64,000 bases of DNA from the NCBI GenBank assembly GCA_029945625.1, contig JAQSCW010000002.1, positions 291,472 to 355,471 on the forward strand, given 5' to 3'. Position numbers and translations under genes: made by a program. This document shows, in pieces, positions 28,720 through 37,080 of the stretch (positions are counted from its first letter, which is position 1; each line of letters starts with the position of its first letter). Source of the DNA: a bacterium (GTDB lineage Bacteria; Bacteroidota; Bacteroidia; B-17B0; Aurantibacillaceae). The notes under the pieces were generated by a model that made no database searches, was not told the origin of the DNA, and saw only the letters and a program-made list of their open reading frames with translations.

Positions 28720-29388
28720 ATGAAATTCAAATTTAATTATTATTGGCTGCTCCTTTTCATTCCCCTTATATTTATTTTTTGGTATTACCTGGCTTTGAAG
28801 GAAAACAAACCCCTTCGTGTATTAAATTTCTATGGACCAAAACACGCTTTGCCGGCAAACGACACGGCCTATCACGTGGTTATAGATTTTGAATTTATCA
28901 ACCAATACAATCAAAAGACCACTAAGAAAACCACTGCCAATAAGATCTATGTGTGTGAGTTCTTTTTTACGACTTGCAAGAGCATTTGCCCAATTATGAA
29001 TACCAATTTGGAGAAAGTGTATAAGGAATTTGAACAAGATAGTACGGTTCTCATTCTGTCACATACGGTTGATCCCGAAACCGACAGTGTGCCCACGTTG
29101 CTTCAATACGCCAGGAACAGGGGGGTGAGAGACCAACGTTGGTTATTTCTTACAGGTTCCAAAAAGCAACTATATGATGTAGCCAGAAGAGGATATCTTT
29201 TAAACGCCGAAGCGGGCGATGGGGGAGCTGATGATTTTATTCACACGCAGAATTTTGCATTGGTGGATAAAGAGTCTCACCTGAGGGGATTTTATGATGG
29301 AACCGACAGTCTTGAAATTAACCGATTGATTCGCGAAATAAAACTATTGGAAAAAGAATATGACTACAAAGCAACGCATACTCATTAG
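28720..29388 (+). CDS. SCO1/SenC family copper-binding thioredoxin-fold protein
   Basis: This 222-residue protein has one N-terminal membrane anchor (about 8-25) and a SCO domain with the copper ligands C86 and C90 (CKSIC, the CxxxC motif) and H175 (DDFIHTQNF). SCO proteins deliver copper to, or reduce thiols of, the CuA site of cytochrome c oxidase. No oxidase gene is nearby. It overlaps the following thioredoxin-like gene by 29 bases, suggesting that they work together in thiol/copper handling outside the inner membrane. Confidence 0.93.
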   Translation: MKFKFNYYWLLLFIPLIFIFWYYLALKENKPLRVLNFYGPKHALPANDTAYHVVIDFEFINQYNQKTTKKTTANKIYVCEFFFTTCKSICPIMNTNLEKVYKEFEQDSTVLILSHTVDPETDSVPTLLQYARNRGVRDQRWLFLTGSKKQLYDVARRGYLLNAEAGDGGADDFIHTQNFALVDKESHLRGFYDGTDSLEINRLIREIKLLEKEYDYKATHTH

Positions 29389-29842
29389 TTTTATCTTTTT
29401 AAGTACCCTACTTCAAGCGCAAAAATTAGCAGGGTTTTATAAAATTGACGACCTGTTGCATCGCATCGCCCTTAAAGATACAACCTATGTGGTAAATTTC
29501 TGGGCACTCTGGTGCAAACCCTGCATTCAGGAACTTCCTGCATTCGACAGTTTAAATTCAGAACTTAAGGGAATGCCCGTAAAAGTGTTATTGGTAAATC
29601 TTGATTTTAAAGAAGATGGCGTGACAAAAGTAAATGCCTTTCTGAAAAAGAACAAGATAAATACCGAATGTGTCTTACTAGATGAAATAGACGGCAACAG
29701 TTATATCAATCTTATTTCTGAAAAATGGAGCGGGGCCATTCCCGCAACACTTTTCAAAAAAGGCAACCAAAAGATGTTCATCGAACACAAGTTGAATTTA
29801 GCCCATTTGAAAAAGCATGTGGGTGAGATCCAGGCAAATTAA
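29360..29842 (+). CDS. TlpA/ResA-like exported thioredoxin
   Basis: This 160-residue protein has a signal peptide (about 1-20, cut near LQAQ) and a thioredoxin fold with the active site WCKPC (C52, C55) inside NFWALWCKPCIQELPAF. The cis-Pro comes from GAIPATLF near 131-138. It is expected to reduce disulfides in the periplasm, plausibly those of the SCO protein whose gene it overlaps. The 29-base overlap implies coupled translation. Confidence 0.9.
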   Translation: MTTKQRILISFIFLSTLLQAQKLAGFYKIDDLLHRIALKDTTYVVNFWALWCKPCIQELPAFDSLNSELKGMPVKVLLVNLDFKEDGVTKVNAFLKKNKINTECVLLDEIDGNSYINLISEKWSGAIPATLFKKGNQKMFIEHKLNLAHLKKHVGEIQAN

Positions 29843-29872
29843 AAATAATTGTTTGTTTCGCGGCCGCCAGAT

Positions 29873-30997
29873 TTACTGCTTGTATGCCACGGCTATCACG
29901 GCATGTCCGCCTTTAAGTAATTTTGACACGTTTCCGTTTTTAAGCACGCAATCAAAATTCAGTGAAACCACTTTTGTGGGCTGACCGTAATTGTTGGTTT
30001 TGTACTCTCCAACATCGGTTATTTCAACATGCGTTCCTGTAGGTTGCATGGCTTTGGCGCTGGAATATGTAGTGCCGGTTGAATCGGTAAGCAAGATGGT
30101 GATAGACCTTGTAATTTGAATGGTTTGCAGAGGCAGGAACAAGGCATTAAAATTTGCCTGACAAGAGGGGTTTGGTCCCGCATTTACCTGATAGTACGAC
30201 ACACATGAATCGTTGGCCGCATTTACCATGCTTAATTTTGCAATAAATGGCCCCTCATTCCCATAAGTATGGCTTGGCATGGACTGCGAGGAGGTGGCAC
30301 CGTCACCAAATTCCCATAAGTAGGTAAATGTTCCCGTAGTGTTTGTTTTTGCTGCAAACTTTAGTGTTAATGGAGTAAGGTCTTTTTGAGCCGTGATGGT
30401 CGTTTGAAAAGCATTTCCTACGCGAAACACATTGGTATGAGTGGCATTGCAGGTTCCTCCATTTTCTTCATACGTTAACGTCACCGAATAGGTTTTACCA
30501 ATATCGAGTGTTTTAGAAAGCGTATACGTAAAGGGGGCTGTGATGGTGGAGGTGCCATTTACGATGCTCCAAGAATAAGACACATCACCTGAGAGTTCGT
30601 TAACTGGAACAAAGTTCACCTCCTGTTGCGTTGGATAAATGGATTCGTTAAAAAGACGGTAAGCCCCTTTGTGTATCGCACTGTCAATATTCATTGGTCC
30701 ATTTGGTTCAGACACTTTATAATCGTTGATAAGAACTGTAAGCCCGTAACCGCAAGCACTGGTGCAATTTTGTTTGAGTTCTCCTTTAAAGATATAAAGG
30801 TTAGAGGCATCTTGAAAGTAAGAAGCATTCATGTAATAATTTATATTTCCTGCCTGAAAATTTAGATCTGTACCATCTAGTTTTCCGCTCAACAGAAATA
30901 CCGGCTCTGCAGGTGCTTCTTCCGGCAAAGGGGTTTTTTTGCATGCTGTAGCGAGGAGTGCAAAAAGAATAGTACTGTATAAGATCTTACTGTTCAT
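29873..30997 (-). CDS. Lipoprotein with PKD domain
   Basis: This 374-residue protein has a lipoprotein signal (LLATAC, Cys 19) and several beta-rich domains. One at about 220-275 is a clear PKD repeat (YLWEFGDGATSS, then SHTYGNEGPFIAKL); the preceding segment (about 130-195) looks like a second, weaker immunoglobulin-like domain (SGDVSYSWSIVNG). The last 100 residues are unrecognised. It starts 7 bases after the stop of the beta-barrel protein and is the third gene of the sigma-factor operon, so it is probably surface- or outer-membrane-anchored and tied to that signalling unit. Confidence 0.8.
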   Translation of the reverse strand: MNSKILYSTILFALLATACKKTPLPEEAPAEPVFLLSGKLDGTDLNFQAGNINYYMNASYFQDASNLYIFKGELKQNCTSACGYGLTVLINDYKVSEPNGPMNIDSAIHKGAYRLFNESIYPTQQEVNFVPVNELSGDVSYSWSIVNGTSTITAPFTYTLSKTLDIGKTYSVTLTYEENGGTCNATHTNVFRVGNAFQTTITAQKDLTPLTLKFAAKTNTTGTFTYLWEFGDGATSSQSMPSHTYGNEGPFIAKLSMVNAANDSCVSYYQVNAGPNPSCQANFNALFLPLQTIQITRSITILLTDSTGTTYSSAKAMQPTGTHVEITDVGEYKTNNYGQPTKVVSLNFDCVLKNGNVSKLLKGGHAVIAVAYKQ

Positions 30998-31004
30998 GAT
31001 CCTT

Positions 31005-32516
31005 TTATTTTTGAAGTAAGGTATATTGCAAACTTACACGAATACCCATGGAGCTCTCGTGGTTATTAATATCTCCGAAATTCTTAAAAATATCAGTTAA
31101 TCCATACGTGAATTCAGTATTCACGGCAAACTTGTTGGTGAAATGAGCGGTATAAAACATACTAGCCAAATAATTGCTTCTGGAAATTCCATCGTACACT
31201 CCTTTTGAGGTTGTTGAAACGGAATTGCTTATTTCACCTTCAGCCATGTGATAGGTAGTCATGCTGTTTTTACTTTGCACCAAATAACCTGCGTTAAAGC
31301 CCAATCCCACCTGATGCTTGTCGGTGAGTAAATAACTGAATCTAAGTGGCAGCGAAACGTAATACAGATCGGTAGCTGTTACTAAGGTGTGGGTGGTTGT
31401 AGATCCGAACCCATATTCCTTTTGTGAAACATGGTAAAAGGGATCCTCAATATGAGAGGTGTTATAAGTTTGAATACCTCCACCAAGGCTCATCTTTTCG
31501 GAAACAAAGTAACTGTAATTTAAACCGGCAAACCAGTTAATTCCTGCTCCGTCTGTTCCATTACTCGTATTCCAGCCAACTAAATAATTCCCGCCCAATT
31601 CCGCATTTAGATTATAGGTTCTGAGTCTTTTAGTATAATAGTCATCGTTGTAGCGATCGAGTAGTACCAGTGGCACTGCACTAATAGATTCTTCTGTTTG
31701 GTCAACCGGAAGGTAGCCCGAGCGCATCGGTAATTCTTCGCTTGTTAAGATCTCATACTTTTGAATGGATTCAACATTGGTGCTTACCTCAGCGGTTGAT
31801 CCGGCATTGCTTGCTTCCTGATTATTGGCTGTTTCTTTTTGTTGAGGCGTTAAAGCGATCAGTGCTGCTGCGGCCATACCGGTAGCGGCGATTTGACCTT
31901 GAGGAGGCTCATTTCCACCGGCAGCTTGAGCTTGCGTATTATTTGCAGCTGAAGCAGAAGATGAGTTGTCTTGAGTTACAGGAACATCTTGTAGTTTTAT
32001 TGCGCCCGATGCTGTCACAACTTTTTGAGAGCCCGTATTAGCAATCTCCGACTTAAGATTTCCTTGCAGCCTCTTGGAAACGGATGAAGCAGGGACAATT
32101 GCCGCTTCCGCGCGGTTGGTTATATTTTTATCCGATTCAGTTTGATAAGTATTTTCTTTTTGGCCTTCAGGTGTTAAAGTTGGTAAATCTTGTTTGCTTA
32201 CGATATTATTTTCAGTAGTTACAGGTTGGTTTATTTGTTTTTGTTGATCAAGAGAAGGGGCAGCACTTTTTTGGGAAACAAGCACTTGTTCGGAATTAGA
32301 AGGGCTTATAAAAAGATAGGTTGCTATTCCAATTGCCAGCACGCCAAGTACCGAGGCAATGGGAACATATAATTTTTTTTGTGCCAATTTTGCGGCAACC
32401 GTTCTTTCGGCATCCATCGTTTCTCTGACCTTGGCCCAATTGTCCGCTTCAAAGGAGTACTCTGCCTCCTCTGCCTTTTGTCGAACAATCTTATCAAACT
32501 CTTCTTCGTAGCTCAT
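31005..32516 (-). CDS. Inner-membrane/beta-barrel protein, likely anti-sigma regulator
   Basis: This 503-residue protein has a cytoplasmic acidic N-terminus (about 1-45), where FEADNWAKVRETMD resembles the start of Bacteroidota sigma-regulator proteins. One TM helix follows (about 50-70), then about 220 residues of low-complexity Gln/Ser/Ala/Asn linker, and a C-terminal domain (about 295-503) with alternating beta-strands typical of an 8-strand outer-membrane barrel. Its gene begins 11 bases after the ECF sigma gene. The layout would let one chain span both membranes and bind the sigma factor inside; this role is inferred from architecture and operon position. Confidence 0.7.
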   Translation of the reverse strand: MSYEEEFDKIVRQKAEEAEYSFEADNWAKVRETMDAERTVAAKLAQKKLYVPIASVLGVLAIGIATYLFISPSNSEQVLVSQKSAAPSLDQQKQINQPVTTENNIVSKQDLPTLTPEGQKENTYQTESDKNITNRAEAAIVPASSVSKRLQGNLKSEIANTGSQKVVTASGAIKLQDVPVTQDNSSSASAANNTQAQAAGGNEPPQGQIAATGMAAAALIALTPQQKETANNQEASNAGSTAEVSTNVESIQKYEILTSEELPMRSGYLPVDQTEESISAVPLVLLDRYNDDYYTKRLRTYNLNAELGGNYLVGWNTSNGTDGAGINWFAGLNYSYFVSEKMSLGGGIQTYNTSHIEDPFYHVSQKEYGFGSTTTHTLVTATDLYYVSLPLRFSYLLTDKHQVGLGFNAGYLVQSKNSMTTYHMAEGEISNSVSTTSKGVYDGISRSNYLASMFYTAHFTNKFAVNTEFTYGLTDIFKNFGDINNHESSMGIRVSLQYTLLQK

Positions 32517-32527
32517 CTTGTGTTTAT

Positions 32528-33079
32528 CTAGATTCTAGTTAGTACGCTATTTTCAATATATTCTTTAAGTTTTTGCCTGGCCGCATTCAAATGCCATTTG
32601 GAAGTGCCTTCACTGATCTCTAACATTTCACCGATTTCTTTATGGGAATAACCATCGATGGCAAAGAGGTTGAACACTTTTTTTGTGGCTTCGGGCAAAA
32701 TATTTATTTGTTCCAATAAATGTTTGTAATTTATTTTTCCCAGGGCTTCGTTCACTTCCGAAAAATCGGCCGTTTCGAAATACTCTGCCACATAGGTTAC
32801 TTTTTCTCTTTCTCTTTTAATCTTTCTGTATTCATCAATGAGTGTGTTTACCATGATTCTTCTGATCCAGGCTTTAAACGGAATCTCAGGGCGATAGGTA
32901 TGAAGATTTTTCAGGATCTTCATGTAACCCATATTGAGCATGGCAGAGGCACTGTCTTTGTCGCGAGAGTAGCGCATGCAAATACTCATCAGGTAACTGT
33001 ATAAAAGTTTGTACAGCTCGTATTCAGCCTTTCGGTCCTGCTTGATGCACAAGGCAATTAATTGCGGCTGAATTTCCAT
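32528..33079 (-). CDS. ECF-type RNA polymerase sigma factor
   Basis: This 183-residue protein has a sigma-70 region 2 (about 22-90; IPFKAWIRRIMVNTLIDEYRK is the promoter -10 recognition helix) and region 4 (about 120-175; LPEATKKVFNLFAIDGYSHKEI, then a helix-turn-helix). There is no region 3, as usual for ECF factors. It is followed by the barrel-linked membrane protein and a PKD lipoprotein with gaps of 11 and 7 bases, so it is probably controlled by the former. A -7-like TATCTTTA lies at 33110-33117. Confidence 0.93.
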   Translation of the reverse strand: MEIQPQLIALCIKQDRKAEYELYKLLYSYLMSICMRYSRDKDSASAMLNMGYMKILKNLHTYRPEIPFKAWIRRIMVNTLIDEYRKIKREREKVTYVAEYFETADFSEVNEALGKINYKHLLEQINILPEATKKVFNLFAIDGYSHKEIGEMLEISEGTSKWHLNAARQKLKEYIENSVLTRI

Positions 33080-33170
33080 ATAGACACTCGTATCTACTAT
33101 TAATACGACTAAAGATACATAAAAGTTGGGTATGCCGGAAGAACTAGCTAATTGAAAATCAATAATTTAA

Positions 33171-33192
33171 CTAAAGAAGCTTAATTCTTTAG
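33171..33192 (-). terminator. Hairpin at the accD stop codon
   Basis: A perfect 8-bp stem (33171-33178 with 33185-33192) encloses the accD stop codon in its loop; the minus strand then reads TTAAATTATTG. It is AT-rich, so terminator strength is doubtful. Confidence 0.4.
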
Positions 33193-34026
33193 CATAAGAA
33201 GAAGGTTACCGAGGCTTTCTTTGAGCTCTGTACGGGGAATGATCTTGTCGAGGAAACCATGTTCCAACACGAATTCGGCTGTTTGAAATCCTTTGGGTAG
33301 ATCTTTTCCGATCGTTTCTTTCACCACTCTGGGACCGGCAAAACCGATGAGTGATCCGGGCTCCGCAATATTAAGATCGCCCAACATGGCATAACTGGCA
33401 GTAACACCGCCTGTGGTAGGATCGGTTAAAAGAGAAATATACGGGATACCTTCCTTGGCCAATTGGCTTAGTTTAGCCGAGGTTTTGGCCATTTGCATGA
33501 GTGAGTAGGCGGCTTCCATCATACGGGCCCCACCGCTTTTAGAAATGATGAGGAGAGGTGATTTTGTTTTCAAACAAAAATCGATGGAACGCGCAATTTT
33601 TTCGCCCACCACACTACCCATACTGCCTCCAATAAACGTAAAATCCATGCAACAAATCACGAGTTCATTTCCATTTACTTTTCCGTAAGCGCTGCGCAAA
33701 GCATCTTTAAGATTGGTTTTTCGGATGGTATCCGTTAACCGGTCGGTGTACTTTTTTGTATCGGTGAAATCGAGGGGGTCGCCGCTCACCAAATTTTCGT
33801 GCAATTCGGTAAATTGATTGTTATCAAAAATAACTTCAAAATATTCTTTGCTTCCAATCTTTTCGTGGTAACCACATTCCGAACAAACGTATTTGTTGGC
33901 GGTGTGATCCTGAACTGTATGAATCTTCTTGCAAGAGGGACATTTGTACCACAAACCCTCCGGTGTTTCTTTTTTCTCCTTTGTGGAAGTGGTGATGCCT
34001 TCTTTTAGCCGTTTGAACCAACCCAT
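33181..34026 (-). CDS. accD: Acetyl-CoA carboxylase carboxyltransferase subunit beta
   Basis: This 281-residue protein has the N-terminal zinc ribbon (C29, C32, C48, C51) and the crotonase-like carboxyltransferase core with [18 protein letters not shown] (about 162-179), [16 protein letters not shown] (about 202-217) and GFAGPRVV. With AccA it transfers CO2 from carboxybiotin to acetyl-CoA, the first step of fatty-acid synthesis. Length is normal. It lies 55 bases downstream of the aldolase; an inverted repeat (34036-34043 with 34059-34066) sits in that gap. Confidence 0.97.
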   Translation of the reverse strand: MGWFKRLKEGITTSTKEKKETPEGLWYKCPSCKKIHTVQDHTANKYVCSECGYHEKIGSKEYFEVIFDNNQFTELHENLVSGDPLDFTDTKKYTDRLTDTIRKTNLKDALRSAYGKVNGNELVICCMDFTFIGGSMGSVVGEKIARSIDFCLKTKSPLLIISKSGGARMMEAAYSLMQMAKTSAKLSQLAKEGIPYISLLTDPTTGGVTASYAMLGDLNIAEPGSLIGFAGPRVVKETIGKDLPKGFQTAEFVLEHGFLDKIIPRTELKESLGNLLLMLKN

Positions 34027-34081
34027 TTTTTTGATTTAAGAATTTAGAATTAAGGTATATTCTTAATCCGGTGATGAATTA

Positions 34082-35137
34082 TTATGCGATTGTAATTGAT
34101 TTATCGAGGTAAACATCCTGAATGGTGTTCAAGAGTTCTACCCCCTCTTTAATACTTTTTTGAAACGCTTTTCTGCCACTGATCAAACCTTGTCCGCCAC
34201 CGCGTTTATTGATTACGGCAGTGGTTACAGCTTCAGCCAGATCGCTGGCGCCTTTACTTTCTCCCCCACTGTTAATCAATCCCATGCGGCCCATGTAGCA
34301 ATTAGCAACTTGGTAACGGCAAAGGTCAATAGGGTGATCGGTAGTTAATTCGGAATATACTTTTTGATGCGTTTTACCAAAATTGATGGCCACATACCCG
34401 CCATTTTTGTCCGACATTTTTTGTTTGATGATATCAGCTTGTATGGTAACACCCAAATGATTGGCCTGAGAAGAAAGATCGGCGGCTGTATGGTAATCTA
34501 CTCCGTCTTTTTTGAAGGCATTGTTGCGGGTATAGCACCATAATACAGTTGCCATTCCTAACTCGTGCGCACGTTCAAATGCTGCTGCCACCTCTACAAT
34601 TTGCCTTCCCGATTCCGGGGAACCAAAATAAATAGTGGCCCCAACGGCCACGGCACCCATATTCCAGGCATCTTCTACCGAGCCAAACATGATTTGGTCA
34701 AATTTATTTGGGTAGGAAAGGAATTCGTTGTGATTGATCTTAACGATAAAGGGGATCTTATGGGCATATTTACGCGCTACCGAACCTAATACGCCGTAGG
34801 TAGATGCCACGGCATTACAACCTCCTTCAATAGCCAATTTCACGATGTTCTCACTGTCAAAATAAATGGGATTGGGAGCAAAACTGGCTCCGGCGCTATG
34901 TTCAATACCTTGATCAACCGGTAAGATACTTACATATCCTGTTCCTGAAAGACGACCGGTATTGTATAGCTGATGCAAACTGCGCAATACCTGGGGATTG
35001 CGGTTAGATGGTGCGAAAACCCGGTCTACAAAATCGTTCCCGGGTAAATGCAGATATTCTTTGGAAATCGTCTTACAGGTGTGCTCTAATAAATTCTTTG
35101 CATTTGAACCTAATAAGTCTGTGATTTTAGTTGACAT
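34082..35137 (-). CDS. Class I fructose-bisphosphate aldolase (DhnA/FbaB type)
   Basis: This 351-residue enzyme starts at the ATG at 35137; the frame is open to 35170, but those 11 codons overlap the upstream terminator. Family marks are [20 protein letters not shown] near the N-terminal third, [26 protein letters not shown], and the [15 protein letters not shown] phosphate-binding segment near the end. It splits fructose 1,6-bisphosphate through a Schiff-base lysine, in glycolysis or gluconeogenesis. Confidence 0.93.
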   Translation of the reverse strand: MSTKITDLLGSNAKNLLEHTCKTISKEYLHLPGNDFVDRVFAPSNRNPQVLRSLHQLYNTGRLSGTGYVSILPVDQGIEHSAGASFAPNPIYFDSENIVKLAIEGGCNAVASTYGVLGSVARKYAHKIPFIVKINHNEFLSYPNKFDQIMFGSVEDAWNMGAVAVGATIYFGSPESGRQIVEVAAAFERAHELGMATVLWCYTRNNAFKKDGVDYHTAADLSSQANHLGVTIQADIIKQKMSDKNGGYVAINFGKTHQKVYSELTTDHPIDLCRYQVANCYMGRMGLINSGGESKGASDLAEAVTTAVINKRGGGQGLISGRKAFQKSIKEGVELLNTIQDVYLDKSITIA

Positions 35138-35163
35138 ATTTTGATTTTTAAAGGGAGACAAAT

Positions 35164-35195
35164 ATAACAAAAAAACCCCGCCGAAGGCAGGGTTT
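35164..35195 (-). terminator. Terminator of the Sia-like operon
   Basis: A 10-bp stem (35173-35182 with 35186-35195, one wobble pair) with a three-base loop is followed on the minus strand by T7. It lies 18 bases beyond the siaC stop and separates that operon from the aldolase gene. Confidence 0.9.
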
Positions 35196-35213
35196 AAAAG
35201 TTTAATCTGAAAT

Positions 35214-35594
35214 TTATTCGTTTACCATGATCATCTTAAAAGGAACATTGATGATGGCCTGATAGTCTTCGCCGGCCTCCAGCATATCTTCATCGTCTTC
35301 CTCATAATGCCAGTTAATAGTCACGGCACTTCCTCCTTTATTAATTCCCTCCAGTTTCTTAAACACATCGAGGATACATTTTGATGAAGAAGTATTGAAA
35401 TATTCTAGTTGTACATTTACAGTTGTGGTAGGTTTCGCGGTACTCGCATATTTGTCCAAAGCATCCACCAAAGGTTTGTAAAATTCGATGGAATTTTCCG
35501 GAATTGAACGACCTTTTACTTCGAGTATACCACCATTCAAGTCAAAGTTTATGCTTGGCGTTTTTGGTGTTCCTTCGATAGAGTATTTTTCCAT
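35214..35594 (-). CDS. siaC: SiaC-family regulatory phosphoprotein (DUF1987)
   Basis: This 126-residue protein has the SiaC fold signatures [20 protein letters not shown] (12-31), FYKPL and the phosphosite segment YFNTSSSK, in which the Thr is residue 68, the same number as the phosphorylated Thr of Pseudomonas SiaC. In that system SiaB phosphorylates and SiaA dephosphorylates SiaC, and the unphosphorylated form activates a diguanylate cyclase. No cyclase is encoded here, so the output must differ. It lies 19 bases after siaB and ends the operon. Confidence 0.9.
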   Translation of the reverse strand: MEKYSIEGTPKTPSINFDLNGGILEVKGRSIPENSIEFYKPLVDALDKYASTAKPTTTVNVQLEYFNTSSSKCILDVFKKLEGINKGGSAVTINWHYEEDDEDMLEAGEDYQAIINVPFKMIMVNE

Positions 35595-35613
35595 AGTGAT
35601 TAATTTTAAAATT

Positions 35614-36156
35614 TTATTGATTTGATACTTTTATATTAAGTGTAAAGAAAGAAACTTTATTGTCAATTTCCAAAAAATTATAATCCAATTTTTCACCAGT
35701 TTTACGGGCGATGTCAATCATACCCAATCCTCCGCCACCTTTTAAGGACATTTCGCCATTATTCAAAACTCGTTTGTAATACTCCTTCAGTTCTTCTTTA
35801 TTGAGTGAATTCACCTCATCCAAACGTGCTTTTAATCCACTGATGTTTTCGTTTAAAATATAATTGCCTGTAATGATGGAATATTTGCTATCCATTTTTC
35901 CGATCGTAAAAATAGCAGAACGAATTTTCTCCGAATCCACTTCCGTGATTTCATCGAGGTGATGGTAAAGATTTTGGAGACATTCTACAAGCACATTATA
36001 GACTTTCTTTTTCATCTTTGGTTCTTCCTGCATATTATCCATTTTATTCTCCATAATTTGGAGAATGGAAGTGAGCAGGTCGGAAGTTATTTCACCCTTG
36101 AAGGAAAGCAAAATATTATTCCGCTCCATCTTATCGTATATATCGAAAACGTCCAA
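35614..36156 (-). CDS. siaB: SiaB-family protein kinase
   Basis: This 180-residue GHKL-like kinase has an N box with E58, N62 and H65 (VECLQNLYHH) and a glycine-rich ATP lid KGGGGLGMIDIAR at 139-151. It is expected to phosphorylate the SiaC protein encoded 19 bases downstream. It is too short for a histidine kinase and has no dimerisation/phosphoacceptor domain. The operon also holds the opposing PP2C phosphatase. Confidence 0.88.
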   Translation of the reverse strand: MDVFDIYDKMERNNILLSFKGEITSDLLTSILQIMENKMDNMQEEPKMKKKVYNVLVECLQNLYHHLDEITEVDSEKIRSAIFTIGKMDSKYSIITGNYILNENISGLKARLDEVNSLNKEELKEYYKRVLNNGEMSLKGGGGLGMIDIARKTGEKLDYNFLEIDNKVSFFTLNIKVSNQ

Positions 36157-36191
36157 TATGGATTTGCTTGTCTTAATTTGTTGTAAATATA

Positions 36192-37019
36192 TTATTTTAA
36201 TTTAAATGCTACTGTATTTTCGTTTACCGCAAAAGTCGCCTGATCGTCGCACGTCCCATTTCCAAAGTCTACCAACCTGTCTTTAAACCCCTGCGGATGA
36301 ATGGTCATTTTTCCCTGCTCAAAATAAGAACAATTATTGTGTTTCACAATATCTGTGGTAATGTTTACTAAAAAAGGTAGTCCCTGTCTGTTTGTGCCCT
36401 GAACGGAGCCATAATTACTGGCGAGTGGCCCGGTGGCCGAGGCATCTCCCACTGCATAGACTGCCATTGTTTTATCACAGGCATACGAGATCTTAAAAGA
36501 AGGGCCCGTGCAGGTGCCGTTCAGCAATTTTACGCCAAAAGAATAAAACGACGTGTTTGATCCTTTGTTGAGGACCACCATGCTATCGCAGCTATACAAC
36601 AGGCCTGCTGCCGAATAATTTTCAAATTTAATAACGGAGCTTGTACCTGTTAATTTGAATTTTCCGCTAAGACGAACCGTGATCTTGCCGCTTCTGGTCT
36701 TTCCGTCGGGAAGTGAGCAGCTTGTTTTAGAGAGATCGAGGCTAAACACCGGGTTTGGCTTAAAGCTCACTGTGTCGCCGCTCACATAGGAGAAAGGGTC
36801 GCACACAAAACCAGCCTTAGCTTCCGCGCCGGCTCCAGGTGTTCGAGCCATGTGCTGAAATACTGCGGGGAAAACTGCCATTATTTCCTGGTCCACCAGA
36901 GCATAATCCACTACTGATTGGGTCTCATTGTCCACTTCCATTGACTCTTTTTTCTCACAGGCCATTATAAATAAGGAAGTTACCGAGAAACACACCAGCA
37001 CCAATCTTACGTTTCTCAT
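36192..37019 (-). CDS. Lipoprotein inside the Sia-like operon (paralogue family member 3)
   Basis: This 275-residue protein has a lipoprotein signal (SLFIMAC, Cys 21) and a body related to the lipoproteins at 21892-24138. It shares VDNETQSVVDYA after the signal, a C-x-L-P-DGKTRSGKI motif matching their C-x-DG-x-x-RDG, and a C-terminal GNGTCDDQATFAVNENTVAF matching their NEG...QCD...LIKGNSY ending. It is about 75 residues shorter. It sits 35 bases before siaB and 61 after the phosphatase, so it is co-transcribed and may feed an envelope signal to the phosphatase; this is inference. Confidence 0.75.
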   Translation of the reverse strand: MRNVRLVLVCFSVTSLFIMACEKKESMEVDNETQSVVDYALVDQEIMAVFPAVFQHMARTPGAGAEAKAGFVCDPFSYVSGDTVSFKPNPVFSLDLSKTSCSLPDGKTRSGKITVRLSGKFKLTGTSSVIKFENYSAAGLLYSCDSMVVLNKGSNTSFYSFGVKLLNGTCTGPSFKISYACDKTMAVYAVGDASATGPLASNYGSVQGTNRQGLPFLVNITTDIVKHNNCSYFEQGKMTIHPQGFKDRLVDFGNGTCDDQATFAVNENTVAFKLK

Positions 37020-37080
37020 AACGAACTTGCCATTTTATCGACCAAAGGGCTAATTTTATAGACAAATATAATAAAAATTC

